From Flavobacterium piscinae (GTDB lineage: Bacteria; Bacteroidota; Bacteroidia; Flavobacteriales; Flavobacteriaceae): a DNA stretch of 64,000 nucleotides. Where the stretch lies: NCBI RefSeq assembly GCF_004122145.1, contig NZ_SBKQ01000003.1, positions 62,001 to 126,000 on the forward strand. The letters are read 5' to 3'. Shown here piece by piece: positions 44,314 through 53,640 of this stretch. Position 1 is the first letter of the stretch, and each line of letters begins with the position of its first letter. A model generated the notes under the pieces. The model did no database searches, was not told the origin of the DNA, and worked only from the letters and a program-made list of their open reading frames with translations. A program made the translations under genes and the position numbers.

Positions 44314-44897
44314 TCGATGTAGCCATAAAAGGCAATTATTGTAAATATAAAATACTGAATACCGGTGAATGTATAACCTTTATAAAAATACAAAGGAATT
44401 GAAATAATATCCCCAATAATCCAAAAAATCCAATTCTCAATTTTTCGTTTGGCCATGAGCCACATTCCTACAAAAAACAAACCGGTAGTGAACGTGTCTA
44501 CATAAGCTGTCCAACTTGTAAATTTATCAAAAAACTTATAAATTATAATGATAAAAGTGATGGTCAATACAAATAGTAAAACAGCCCATCTCTTTTCCTT
44601 TTGATTCATCCAAGAAATTGGGAACTCTATTTTCCCTTGTTTTTTTCTGGTCCAATGATACCAACCATATACACTCATGATCGTATAATAGAAATTAATC
44701 GTCATATCGCCAATCAATTTCCATTTCCATAATAAATATATAAAAATTCCTGTACTAATGATTCCTGTTGGAAAAACTAAAACATTGTTTTTTTTGGAAT
44801 ACAAAACACTTAACAACCCAAAAATGACCGCAATTATTTCAAGTGAAATATCGGTATACGAATAGTTTTTATATTGAGAAAAAAGAAATTCAATCAT
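44274..44897 (-). CDS. pnuC: PnuC-family vitamin transporter
   Basis: 207 residues, about seven membrane helices, with the family's S-V-Y-G-W-Y-H-W (W-x-x-W substrate motif), F-P-T-G-I-I-S-T and Y-K-G-Y-T-F-T-G-I-Q-Y. Facilitates uptake of nicotinamide riboside (PnuC) or thiamine (PnuT). A NadR-like kinase directly downstream favours nicotinamide riboside trapped by phosphorylation; the TPP-controlled receptor 2.8 kb further on favours thiamine. Sequence alone does not decide. Confidence 0.88.
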   Translation of the reverse strand: MIEFLFSQYKNYSYTDISLEIIAVIFGLLSVLYSKKNNVLVFPTGIISTGIFIYLLWKWKLIGDMTINFYYTIMSVYGWYHWTRKKQGKIEFPISWMNQKEKRWAVLLFVLTITFIIIIYKFFDKFTSWTAYVDTFTTGLFFVGMWLMAKRKIENWIFWIIGDIISIPLYFYKGYTFTGIQYFIFTIIAFYGYIEWKKILNSNPQAL

Positions 44898-44947
44898 CTT
44901 TTGGCATTCTGATTCGGCAAATTTGCGGAATATTTTGGAGGCAAATA

Positions 44948-45670
44948 TTAACTGTAGTTAAAAAAATTACTATCGTTTTCAAAAGCATTACCAATCACAA
45001 CTAAATCGGCACCGGCATTAAAAGCGTCCTGAATCGCTTCTTGCGAACGTATTCCTCCGCCAACAATAAGTGGAATTGAAATCTCTTTTGAAACGGCTGT
45101 TATCATCTCTAGCGGAACGGCTAATTGTGCTCCGCTTCCGGCCTCTAAATAAATTAATTTATTACCTAGGAATTCACCTGCTTTTGCTGTTTGACAAACA
45201 ATCTCGTGTTTATTCCTGTCTAATGGTTTGGTTTGACTGACTCTTTCAACAGCTGTTTGTCCTCCACTTTCAATCAAAAGATATCCGGTTGAAATGACTT
45301 CTAAATTTGATTTTTTTAGAATCGGAACAGCATTCACATGATGTTCGATTAAATAGTCCGGATTTCTTCCAGACAACAAACTTAGGAATAAAATGCCATC
45401 TGCAAAAGTAGATATTTGTGACGGATTTCCAGGGAAAAGTAATATTGGCAAACTAACTCTTTCTTTTAAAAAAAGCACTAATTCATCGATTTTATTTGAT
45501 TTAACAATACTTCCTCCTACAAAAATGTGAGTGGCCGGACTTGATTTTATCTTTTCAAATAAAAGAGTCAAATTATCCATTTCAATTTTATCAGGATCCA
45601 ATAAAATGGCTAATAATTTTTTGTCTTGGGCTTTTGCCACTAGTATGTCTTGGTAGATTTTTTGCATCAT
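44948..45670 (-). CDS. geranylgeranylglyceryl/heptaprenylglyceryl phosphate synthase (PcrB-like)
   Basis: 240 residues from the ATG at 45670, which overlaps the upstream stop as ATGA; a start at 45688 is less likely. TIM barrel joining a polyprenyl diphosphate to glycerol-1-phosphate: L-L-D-P-D-K near the N-terminus, F-V-G-G-S-I, Y-L-E-A-G-S-G-A, G-G-G-I-R-S and G-A-D-L-V-V-I-G-N. Family enzymes give archaeal-type ether lipid precursors; Bacteroidetes members have geranylgeranyl or longer specificity. Coupled to the phosphopantetheinyl transferase gene. Confidence 0.92.
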   Translation of the reverse strand: MMQKIYQDILVAKAQDKKLLAILLDPDKIEMDNLTLLFEKIKSSPATHIFVGGSIVKSNKIDELVLFLKERVSLPILLFPGNPSQISTFADGILFLSLLSGRNPDYLIEHHVNAVPILKKSNLEVISTGYLLIESGGQTAVERVSQTKPLDRNKHEIVCQTAKAGEFLGNKLIYLEAGSGAQLAVPLEMITAVSKEISIPLIVGGGIRSQEAIQDAFNAGADLVVIGNAFENDSNFFNYS

Positions 45671-46302
45671 TTTGCTTCCCAAAGCCAAACTAAGGTGTAA
45701 TTTTCTATTTCAATAAAATAAACTAAAAATTCTCTTTCTACCGAATTAAAATCCAATAAAGCGGTTGTTTTTTCATCCTTCATTTCAAACGGACGAACAA
45801 AAATGTGGTCTTTAAAACTAATTCCGATTTCGTTTCGAACTTTAAAAACAGCTTCTTTTACGCCCCAAATGACGGTTAGCTTACTTACAAATTCGTCTGA
45901 ATTGTCTTTACATTCATAAACAAATACTTCCTCTGCAAATTTGTATGCAATTTTTTTAACCAAATCACGGCGAAGTTCTAAATCAATTCCTACATTTTTA
46001 TCCGATAAAATTATAACCGAAAAATCAAAAGAATGTGAAATGGAAATATTGACCCCATCTTTCAAATGTGGTTTTCCAAATTCATCATAATACAAATCAA
46101 AATCAGTATAACCGTTGTATTGTAAAAGCATTCGAACCGCCATAAAACCCTTTTGATGACTTTCGGATTTCATCCCTTCCAATCTGGCTAATGAAGTATC
46201 TTTTAAAGAAACTTCACGAAATAAATCATTAAACGATTCTGTTATCTTCCAAACAAAAACCGCCGTTTTATCGTCAACCTTAATTCTTTGGTAAAATGGC
46301 AT
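45667..46302 (-). CDS. 4'-phosphopantetheinyl transferase superfamily protein
   Basis: 211 residues; transfers phosphopantetheine from CoA to carrier proteins. Sfp/AcpT-type motifs S-I-S-H-S, V-G-I-D-L-E and W-G-V-K-E-A-V-F-K are intact, supplying the Mg-binding Asp/Glu and Lys. No carrier-protein gene is nearby. Confidence 0.92.
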   Translation of the reverse strand: MPFYQRIKVDDKTAVFVWKITESFNDLFREVSLKDTSLARLEGMKSESHQKGFMAVRMLLQYNGYTDFDLYYDEFGKPHLKDGVNISISHSFDFSVIILSDKNVGIDLELRRDLVKKIAYKFAEEVFVYECKDNSDEFVSKLTVIWGVKEAVFKVRNEIGISFKDHIFVRPFEMKDEKTTALLDFNSVEREFLVYFIEIENYTLVWLWEAK

Positions 46303-46441
46303 TGCGAAAATGTATTTATCAAATTGTAATTCAAAAAGTTAGTTATCTAAACAAATCACAAAAAACACAAAAAGGTTTTTAATTTCCTAAGCTATTCCGT
46401 AAATTTGCAAAAAATTTTTAGCTAATATAACTATTTTATAA

Positions 46442-47758
46442 ATGAGTACACAAACATTGCCATTTGTAGCGTATAAAGTGAAAGATATTTCGCTTGCCGC
46501 TTGGGGAAGAAAAGAAATTGAACTAGCCGAAGCAGAAATGCCGGGCTTAATGGCTCTTCGCAGAGAATATGGAGATAGCCAACCATTAAAAGGAGCTCGT
46601 ATTGCAGGATGCTTACACATGACCATTCAAACGGCTGTTTTAATTGAGACTCTAATAGCCTTGGGAGCAGAAGTTACTTGGAGTTCATGTAACATTTTTT
46701 CTACTCAAGATCACGCTGCTGCTGCTATAGCTGCTGCCGGAATTCAAGTGTATGCATGGAAAGGATTGAACGAAGTTGATTTTGACTGGTGTATTGAGCA
46801 AACCTTATTTTTTGGTGAAGACAGACAACCATTGAACATGATTTTGGATGATGGTGGCGACTTGACGAATATGGTTTTTGATAAATATCCTGAATTAATT
46901 AGTGGAATTAAAGGTCTTTCTGAAGAAACAACAACTGGGGTACACCGTTTATACGAAAGAATGAAAAACGGAACGTTACACATTCCTGCCATCAACGTAA
47001 ATGACTCGGTAACAAAATCGAAATTTGATAACAAATATGGTTGTAAAGAATCAGCGGTTGATGCTGTTCGTCGTGCTACCGATATTATGTTAGCCGGAAA
47101 AAGAGTAGTAGTTTGTGGATATGGCGACGTTGGAAAAGGAACTGCGGCTTCATTTAGAGGTGCCGGTTCAATTGTAACGGTTACTGAAATTGACCCAATC
47201 TGTGCTTTACAAGCTGCAATGGACGGTTTTGAAGTAAAAAAATTAGATACCGTTATTGGCAATGCTGATATCGTAATTACCACTACCGGAAACAAAGACA
47301 TTGTGGTTGGAAAACATTTTGAACAAATGAAAGACAAAACCATCGTTTGTAACATCGGGCATTTTGACAATGAAATTGACATGGCTTGGTTAAACAAAAA
47401 CCACGGAGCTTCTAAAATAGAAATCAAACCACAAGTTGACAAATATACCGTAAACGGAAAAGACATTATTATCTTAGCTGAAGGTCGTTTGGTTAACTTA
47501 GGTTGTGCTACGGGTCACCCTAGTTTTGTAATGAGTAATTCATTCACCAACCAAACTTTAGCTCAAATAGAATTGTGGAATAACAGTGCTGCTTACAAAA
47601 ACGAAGTCTATATGTTACCAAAACATTTAGATGAAAAAGTAGCCGCTTTACACTTAGAAAAATTAGGAGTTGAATTAGAAACTTTAAACGAAGAACAAGC
47701 GGCCTATATTGGTGTGGATGTTCAAGGGCCGTTTAAACCGGAGTATTACAGATATTAA
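46442..47758 (+). CDS. ahcY: adenosylhomocysteinase
   Basis: Splits S-adenosylhomocysteine into adenosine and homocysteine, removing the product inhibitor of methyltransferases. 438 residues; [36 protein letters not shown], Rossmann [11 protein letters not shown] and the C-terminal K-P-x-Y-Y-R-Y are family hallmarks. -7 box TAAATTTG at 46400-46407. Monocistronic, ending in its own terminator. Confidence 0.98.
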   Translation: MSTQTLPFVAYKVKDISLAAWGRKEIELAEAEMPGLMALRREYGDSQPLKGARIAGCLHMTIQTAVLIETLIALGAEVTWSSCNIFSTQDHAAAAIAAAGIQVYAWKGLNEVDFDWCIEQTLFFGEDRQPLNMILDDGGDLTNMVFDKYPELISGIKGLSEETTTGVHRLYERMKNGTLHIPAINVNDSVTKSKFDNKYGCKESAVDAVRRATDIMLAGKRVVVCGYGDVGKGTAASFRGAGSIVTVTEIDPICALQAAMDGFEVKKLDTVIGNADIVITTTGNKDIVVGKHFEQMKDKTIVCNIGHFDNEIDMAWLNKNHGASKIEIKPQVDKYTVNGKDIIILAEGRLVNLGCATGHPSFVMSNSFTNQTLAQIELWNNSAAYKNEVYMLPKHLDEKVAALHLEKLGVELETLNEEQAAYIGVDVQGPFKPEYYRY

Positions 47759-47794
47759 TTTTGAATTTTGAGTTCAGAATTTAGAAATAAAATT

Positions 47795-47821
47795 ACCCTT
47801 GCTGAAAGTGAGGGTTTTTTT
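47795..47821 (+). terminator. ahcY terminator
   Basis: ACCCTTGCT (47795-47803) with AGTGAGGGT (47807-47815) form a 9-bp stem with G-U pairs, a 3-nt loop and a T-run. Confidence 0.8.
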
Positions 47822-47840
47822 AATCAATGTGTGAAAAAAC

Positions 47841-47872
47841 AAAAAACCCATCTCTTACGAAATGGGTTTTTT
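47841..47872 (-). terminator. rplU-rpmA terminator
   Basis: AAAAAACCCAT and ATGGGTTTTTT arms (47841-47851, 47862-47872) around a 10-nt loop, 22 bp after the rpmA stop; symmetric enough to act in both directions. Confidence 0.8.
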
Positions 47873-47893
47873 ATATTTTGAAGTAAATTCTAC

Positions 47894-48154
47894 TTATGCT
47901 TCAAAAGGAATAACAGATACAAATGATTTGTTATCACCTTTTTTCTGAAACTTAACCACTCCGTCAACTTTTGCATGTAAAGTGTGATCTTTACTGATGT
48001 AAACGTTTTCTCCCGGATTGTGTTTAGAACCTCTTTGTCTTACAATGATATTTCCTGCGATAGCTGCTTGACCACCATAAATCTTAACGCCTAAACGTTT
48101 CGATTCTGATTCTCTACCATTCTTGGAACTACCGACACCTTTCTTGTGAGCCAT
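47894..48154 (-). CDS. rpmA: 50S ribosomal protein L27
   Basis: 86 residues, [16 protein letters not shown] form without the cleavable leader seen in Firmicutes; [12 protein letters not shown] and G-K-D-H-T-L-type core (S-K-D-H-T-L-H-A). 31 bp downstream of rplU. Confidence 0.98.
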   Translation of the reverse strand: MAHKKGVGSSKNGRESESKRLGVKIYGGQAAIAGNIIVRQRGSKHNPGENVYISKDHTLHAKVDGVVKFQKKGDNKSFVSVIPFEA

Positions 48155-48185
48155 GATGTTAGGGTTTTATAAGTTAATATTAAAA

Positions 48186-48812
48186 TTAAATAGCTTTACC
48201 ACCATTTAATTCATCTTGTAATTTTTTTAATTCATCCATTTTTCCATCAGCAGCTAATTGAGCTTGTTGAGCCCAAGTAGTTGGATCTAAATGTGACACT
48301 TTTGCTTCAGATGCTTCTAAAATAGATTTTAAATCATCTGCTTTTGTTTTTGCTAATTTAGCAAATGAAGTTATTCCTGCAGCAGCTAATACTTCAGCAG
48401 CAACTGGTCCAACACCTTCAATAAGCGTTAAATCATCAGCTGATTTAGTTGCTTTTGCAGCTTTAGGGCTTTCAGATTTTGCAGTCGTTTTTTTAGTGCC
48501 TGAAGCTAAAATACCTTCTACTAAAATTTGCGTCAATGACTGTCTGTGACCGTTTTTCTTCTTGTAACCTTTTCTTCTTTTCTTTTTGAAAACGATTACT
48601 TTATCACCTTTTAAGTGTTGTAACACTTTGGCTTCAACAGAAGCTCCTTCTATAGCGGGGGCGCCTATAGTAACTGTTCCGTTATCATCTAACAACATTA
48701 CTTTGTCAAAAGAAACTTTGTTTCCTTCTTCTGCTGCTAAACGGTGAACAAATACTTTTTGGTCTTTGCTTACTTTAAATTGTTGCCCTGCTATCTCTAC
48801 GATTGCGTACAT
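48186..48812 (-). CDS. rplU: 50S ribosomal protein L21 with C-terminal helix-hairpin-helix extension
   Basis: 208 residues, twice the usual ~103. Residues 1-103 are L21 (M-Y-A-I-V-E-I-A-G-Q-Q-F-K-V, V-F-K-K-K-R-R-K-G-Y-K-K-K-N-G-H-R-Q). After a Lys/Ala/Ser linker, residues about 127-200 contain L-I-E-G-V-G-P-V-A-A-E-V-L, a helix-hairpin-helix motif, and a helical tail. I recall the same extension in other Flavobacteriaceae. The domain could contact rRNA or another nucleic acid. Confidence 0.95.
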   Translation of the reverse strand: MYAIVEIAGQQFKVSKDQKVFVHRLAAEEGNKVSFDKVMLLDDNGTVTIGAPAIEGASVEAKVLQHLKGDKVIVFKKKRRKGYKKKNGHRQSLTQILVEGILASGTKKTTAKSESPKAAKATKSADDLTLIEGVGPVAAEVLAAAGITSFAKLAKTKADDLKSILEASEAKVSHLDPTTWAQQAQLAADGKMDELKKLQDELNGGKAI

Positions 48813-48844
48813 AACAATGTGTTTTAATTAATTTTTTGAGTTTG

Positions 48845-48874
48845 CAAATATACAACTTATTATGAATCATACAA
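48845..48874 (-). promoter_or_regulatory. rplU-rpmA promoter
   Basis: Minus-strand TATATTTG (48852-48845) and TTG (48874-48872) with a 19-bp spacer, 33 bp upstream of the rplU ATG. Confidence 0.7.
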
Positions 48875-49012
48875 CTTAAACATAAAAATATATTCAAAGC
48901 AAAAAAATAATAGTGGACACACTTGATTTTTTTAGTTAAAATTTAAAAAAGTGTAACAAAATCACGAAATTGCATACTTATTTCAAACGCAAAAAATAAA
49001 TAACTAATTTTT

Positions 49013-50338
49013 ATGAAAAAATCTTTAATGGCTTTAAGTTCAGTTCTTATGCTTGGAGGTTCGGTTTCTGCTCAAAAAGTAGAGTTTGAACATTACACGC
49101 TCAATAACGGAATGCATGTTATTTTACATCAGGACAATTCTGCACCGGTGGTAATCACTTCAGTAATGTATCACGTAGGTGCAAAAGATGAAAACCCAGA
49201 AAGAACAGGTTTTGCTCACTTTTTTGAACACCTTTTATTTGAAGGAACACAAAACATCGGACGTGGTGAATGGTTTAAAATAGTAACAGGAAACGGAGGG
49301 ACTAACAATGCAAATACCTCAGATGACAGAACGTATTACTACGAAATCTTCCCATCAAACAACCTTGAATTAGGTTTGTGGATGGAATCAGAACGTTTAT
49401 TGCATCCGGTAATTAACCAAATTGGGGTAGACACACAAAACGAAGTAGTAAAAGAAGAAAAAAGACTTCGAGTAGACAATCAACCTTATGGAAATTTAAT
49501 TGCTGAAGTTAAAAAGAACATGTTTACCAAACATCCTTACCGTTGGGCAACCATTGGTTCGATGGAACATTTAGATGCAGCAACACTAGAGGAATTTCAA
49601 GCATTTAATAAAAAATATTATGTGCCAAACAATGCTACTTTAGTTGTTGCCGGACAGTTTGACCCTGCTCAAACAAGAGCTTGGATTGACAAATATTTCG
49701 GGTCTATCCCAAAAGGTGCCCCAGTTACAAGAGAAAAAATTGAAGAAACTCCTATAACAAATACCATCAGAGCCCGTTATGAAGATCCAAATATACAGAT
49801 TCCAATGGTGGTGGCTTCCTACAGAACACCATCAATGAAAACCAGAGATGCTAGAGTTTTAGATATGATTTCAACTTTATTATCTGATGGAAAATCTTCG
49901 AGATTGTACAAAAAATTGGTTGACGACAAAAAAATGGCATTACAAGTAGGTGCGTTCAACTTTAGTCAAGAAGATTACGGAATGTACATTTTATACGGAC
50001 TTCCGATGGGAGGAACAACTCCGGAAACTTTAATGACAGAAATTGATGAAGAAATTGTTAAACTGCAAACCGATTTAATTTCTGAAAAAGAATTCCAAAA
50101 ACTACAAAACATTTATGAGAGTCAATATGTAAACAGTAATTCCTCTGTAGAAGGAATTGCAGGTAACTTAGCTACATTTCACATGTTATATGGCGATGTC
50201 AATTTAATAAATACCGAAATTGAAATTTACCGTTCTATCACAAGAGAAGAAATAAGAGAGGCTGCTAAAAAGTACCTTAACCCAAACCAACGTTTACTAT
50301 TAGATTACGCTCCTAAATCAGATAAAGCTCAAAATTAA
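49013..50338 (+). CDS. M16 family zinc peptidase (catalytic subunit)
   Basis: 441 residues with a signal peptide ending near S-A-Q (about residue 21). Inverted zinc motif H-F-F-E-H (His69, Glu72, His73) followed by E-V-V-K-E-E-K with the third ligand Glu, so catalytically competent. Probably periplasmic. Nine bases separate it from the second M16 gene; such pairs form a two-subunit protease in which only one carries zinc. Confidence 0.93.
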   Translation: MKKSLMALSSVLMLGGSVSAQKVEFEHYTLNNGMHVILHQDNSAPVVITSVMYHVGAKDENPERTGFAHFFEHLLFEGTQNIGRGEWFKIVTGNGGTNNANTSDDRTYYYEIFPSNNLELGLWMESERLLHPVINQIGVDTQNEVVKEEKRLRVDNQPYGNLIAEVKKNMFTKHPYRWATIGSMEHLDAATLEEFQAFNKKYYVPNNATLVVAGQFDPAQTRAWIDKYFGSIPKGAPVTREKIEETPITNTIRARYEDPNIQIPMVVASYRTPSMKTRDARVLDMISTLLSDGKSSRLYKKLVDDKKMALQVGAFNFSQEDYGMYILYGLPMGGTTPETLMTEIDEEIVKLQTDLISEKEFQKLQNIYESQYVNSNSSVEGIAGNLATFHMLYGDVNLINTEIEIYRSITREEIREAAKKYLNPNQRLLLDYAPKSDKAQN

Positions 50339-50347
50339 GATATCAAC

Positions 50348-52387
50348 ATGAAAAAAATAGTCATTATAGCAACGAGCTTGTTTATTTCACTTTCTATGCA
50401 AGCACAAGACAGACCTCAACCCAAACCGGGACCGGCTCCCAAAATTAATATTGGTAAGCCACAAACTTTCGAATTAAAAAACGGATTAAAAGTTTTGGTC
50501 GTAGAAAACAACAAACTTCCACGAGTTTCATATAACCTAACCATTGATAATGCTCCGTATGCAGAAGGAGCTAAAAAAGGGGTTTCAGATTTAACCAGCA
50601 GCTTAATTGGAAATGGAACAAAAACCATTTCTAAAGACGCTTTTAACGAAGAAATCGACTTCTTAGGAGCTAGCATTAATTTTGATGCAAGTGGTGCTTT
50701 TGCAAGTGGCCTTTCAAAATATTCAACCAGAATTATGGAATTGATGGCCGACGGTGCTTTAAATCCTGTATTTACTCAAGAAGAATTTGATAAAGAAAAA
50801 GCAAAGTTGTTAGAAGGTTTGAAAGCAGATGAAAAAAGCGTCCCTTCAATAGCTCGTCGAGTGCAAAGAGTTTTAGCTTATGGAAAAAATCATCCTAACG
50901 GAGAATATTTGAGCGAGGAAACAATTAATAAAGTTACGTTGGCAGATGTAAGTCAAAACTACGTAACTTACTTCACACCTCAAAATGCTTATTTGGTCAT
51001 TGTAGGAGATGTAAAATTTGATGAAGTCAAAGCAAATGTTGAACGATTATTTGGTGCTTGGAAAAAAGAAGTAGCTCCTCAAGTTTCTTATTCTGATCCA
51101 AAAGATGTTCAATACACTCAAATTAACTTTGTAGATGCTCCCAATGCGGTGCAATCTGAAATTGCTGCAGTTCACATTACAAACTTAAAAATGACAGATA
51201 AAGATTATTTTGCTGCAATTGTAGCCAATCAAATCTTAGGTGGAGACTTTAATAGTTATTTGAACATGAATTTGAGAGAAGCTCACGGATGGACTTATGG
51301 AGCTCGTTCAGGATTAAGAGGAAACAAATACATCTCAAACTTCAGTGCAACTACGCAAGTTAGAAATGCTGTTACCGATAGTGCAGTAGTAGAAATTTTG
51401 AAAGAAATCAAACGTATCCGAACAGAAAAAGTAACGGATGAAACATTGAAAAATGTAAAAGCCGGCTATATTGGAAAATTCGTTATGGATATTGAAAAAC
51501 CAACCACTGTTGCTCGTTATGCTTTGCAAACTAAAACACAAGGTTTACCGGCAGATTTCTATGAAAACTACATCAAAAATATTAACGCAGTTACAGCTGA
51601 TGATGTTTTGAGAGTTGCTAAAAAATATTTCCTTGCTGATAACTTAAGAATCGTTATTGTGAGTAAAGCAGCCGATGTTTTGCCTGGTCTTGAAAAACTA
51701 AACATTCCAATCTTCTATTTTGACAAATATGGAAATAAAGTTGAAAAACCGGAAGAAAAGAAGGCAAGTGCAGATGTTACTGTTAAGTCTGTTTTAGAAA
51801 AATACATAGCCGCAATTGGCGGACTAAAAGCAGTTGCTGATGTAAAAACCATTATGACTAAATCTAGTGGAACAATTCAAGGAACAGCTTTAGAGTTGAC
51901 TACAAAAGTAAGTGCAGAAAACAAAATGATGGTAGAAATGAAAGCAATGGGAATGACAATGATGAAACAAGTAGTCACAAAAGATAATGGTTACATGGTA
52001 CAACAAGGACAACGCAAAGATTTTTCTGCTGAAGAATTAAACGAAATGAAAGCAGCAGCCTATCCATTTGAGGAGTTAAACTTATTAAACGATAACTCAA
52101 TCACTTTGGGAGGAATTGAAAACATTGGTGGTTCTGATGCTTATGCTATTAAAAACGGAAAGACTACGTATTATTATGATGTAAAATCAGGGTTAAAAGT
52201 GGCTGAAGCAAAAGAAATGGAACAAATGGGACAAAAAATGACTCAAACAACCAATTATGCCGATTACAAAGATGTAAAAGGGATTAAGATTCCCCACAAA
52301 ACTACTTTGAATATTGGCATGGAGTTAGAAATGATCACTTCAGAAGTAATTATTAACGAAGGGGTTAGCGAAGCTGATTTTCAATAA
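50348..52387 (+). CDS. M16 family non-catalytic partner with extra C-terminal domain
   Basis: 679 residues, signal peptide to about residue 20. Residues 35-455 are M16-like but the H-x-x-E-H site is missing (the place reads G-V-S-D-L-T-S-S), while the substrate-binding N-L-R-E-A-H-G-W-T-Y-G-A-R region of the partner type is present. Residues about 470-679 are an additional beta-rich domain resembling periplasmic lipoprotein-carrier-like folds, not needed for M16 activity. Ends before a clear terminator. Confidence 0.9.
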   Translation: MKKIVIIATSLFISLSMQAQDRPQPKPGPAPKINIGKPQTFELKNGLKVLVVENNKLPRVSYNLTIDNAPYAEGAKKGVSDLTSSLIGNGTKTISKDAFNEEIDFLGASINFDASGAFASGLSKYSTRIMELMADGALNPVFTQEEFDKEKAKLLEGLKADEKSVPSIARRVQRVLAYGKNHPNGEYLSEETINKVTLADVSQNYVTYFTPQNAYLVIVGDVKFDEVKANVERLFGAWKKEVAPQVSYSDPKDVQYTQINFVDAPNAVQSEIAAVHITNLKMTDKDYFAAIVANQILGGDFNSYLNMNLREAHGWTYGARSGLRGNKYISNFSATTQVRNAVTDSAVVEILKEIKRIRTEKVTDETLKNVKAGYIGKFVMDIEKPTTVARYALQTKTQGLPADFYENYIKNINAVTADDVLRVAKKYFLADNLRIVIVSKAADVLPGLEKLNIPIFYFDKYGNKVEKPEEKKASADVTVKSVLEKYIAAIGGLKAVADVKTIMTKSSGTIQGTALELTTKVSAENKMMVEMKAMGMTMMKQVVTKDNGYMVQQGQRKDFSAEELNEMKAAAYPFEELNLLNDNSITLGGIENIGGSDAYAIKNGKTTYYYDVKSGLKVAEAKEMEQMGQKMTQTTNYADYKDVKGIKIPHKTTLNIGMELEMITSEVIINEGVSEADFQ

Positions 52388-52413
52388 TCAATAAAAAAAT
52401 AATTCTTAAAATG

Positions 52414-52442
52414 AGACTGTCAGCAATGGCAGTCTTTTTTTT
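52414..52442 (+). terminator. terminator of the M16 pair
   Basis: AGACTG (52414-52419) and CAGTCT (52430-52435) with further inner pairs, followed by eight T residues. Confidence 0.88.
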
Positions 52443-52610
52443 ATCACTTGATAGAAGAAACTTCATTTTTAATCGCAAAACAAAAAAACACTTCTCTTAA
52501 ATGGAACAAAGATTATAAGGATTTAAACTATTTTCCTGATTTTCGCACTTATTGATATTTTCAAATCAGATTATCTTAATATAAAATTTTCTTTCTACTG
52601 GTCTCAACGT

Positions 52611-52640
52611 GAAACTTGAAACCTGAAACTTGAAACCTTA
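52611..52640. repeat. heptamer tandem repeat GAAACTT/GAAACCT
   Basis: Four consecutive heptamers, GAAACTT, GAAACCT, GAAACTT, GAAACCT, in the gap between the M16 and EamA genes. The reverse complement unit occurs at 62606-62631. Confidence 0.75.
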
Positions 52641-52654
52641 AACAAAACAACTTC

Positions 52655-53521
52655 TCACTTCTTCGCCGAAAGATAAACACCAAACATAATAATCACAGCA
52701 CCCAATAGCTGCACGAGTGTTAACCCTTCATTGTCAATTAATCCCCAAAAAAAGGCCACAACAGGAATTAAGTACGTTACCGAAGAAGCAAAAACAGGAG
52801 AGGATATTTTTATCAATTTATAAAACAAAATGTTCGCCAAAGCCGTTCCCACAATGCCCAAAATGGCAATGTAAACCAAAACATCCTGTGTTTTTTCTAC
52901 TTGAACCGCCTCAAAAAAACCGGAGTAAAAAAGGACTGCAAAAGCAGGCAACAACATGACTACAAAATTTCCGGTTGTGATGCTGAGCGGACTTAAATCA
53001 GACAAATAGCGATTTATAAAATTCACGTTTAATGCATAACAAACCGAAGCAAGAATTAACAAAACAGCATAACTGTAGTTTTGATCCGGATGCGTAGCTG
53101 CTCCATTCAAAATGAGCAATGCACTACCCAACAATCCAAAAAACACCCCATAAATCTGCCGGCGTTGAAAATCGATTTTAAATAATAAAATTCCAAGCAA
53201 TAAAGTATTTAAAGGAGTAAGCGAATTCAAAATGGCACTAATCGTACTGCTAATTTCCATTTGAGCATAAGAAAATAAATAAACCGGAACAAACGTGCCA
53301 AAACAAGCCGTCAAAGCCAAGTATTTCCAATGCCGAAGCTGAATTTGCTTTAAACTATTGAATCCAATAAGCAACAAAAATAATCCGGCAAAAACCATTC
53401 GCAACGATCCCAACTGAAAAGGCGTTAAACCTGTCAATCCACGTTTGATGAGGATAAATGAACTACCCCAAACCAAGGCCAAAATTGTTAAAAAAACGAA
53501 TCGTAAGTTTTTATTTTCCAT
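52655..53521 (-). CDS. EamA/DMT family transporter
   Basis: 288 residues from M-E-N-K-N at 53521; an in-frame Met at 53563 would add 14 polar residues. Ten hydrophobic helices in two EamA repeats (W-G-S-S-F-I-L-I-K-R in the first; S-S-V-T-Y-L-I-P-V in the second). Probably exports metabolites or amino acids; substrate unknown. Confidence 0.88.
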   Translation of the reverse strand: MENKNLRFVFLTILALVWGSSFILIKRGLTGLTPFQLGSLRMVFAGLFLLLIGFNSLKQIQLRHWKYLALTACFGTFVPVYLFSYAQMEISSTISAILNSLTPLNTLLLGILLFKIDFQRRQIYGVFFGLLGSALLILNGAATHPDQNYSYAVLLILASVCYALNVNFINRYLSDLSPLSITTGNFVVMLLPAFAVLFYSGFFEAVQVEKTQDVLVYIAILGIVGTALANILFYKLIKISSPVFASSVTYLIPVVAFFWGLIDNEGLTLVQLLGAVIIMFGVYLSAKK

Positions 53522-53640
53522 GGTTGATATTTTCGCATCACAAAACTCCGTTAATTTTGGCAAATAAAAAGCGAAAAAAATGTTATTTTTGTAATGTCTT
53601 ATAAATAAAATTTATATCATTCATTTTAAACAATATAACT

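Noticed and set aside
46744..47466. 240-codon open frame on the minus strand inside ahcY
   Set aside because: Lies wholly antisense to a highly conserved enzyme, with no protein motif and Ser/Pro-rich composition typical of shadow frames.
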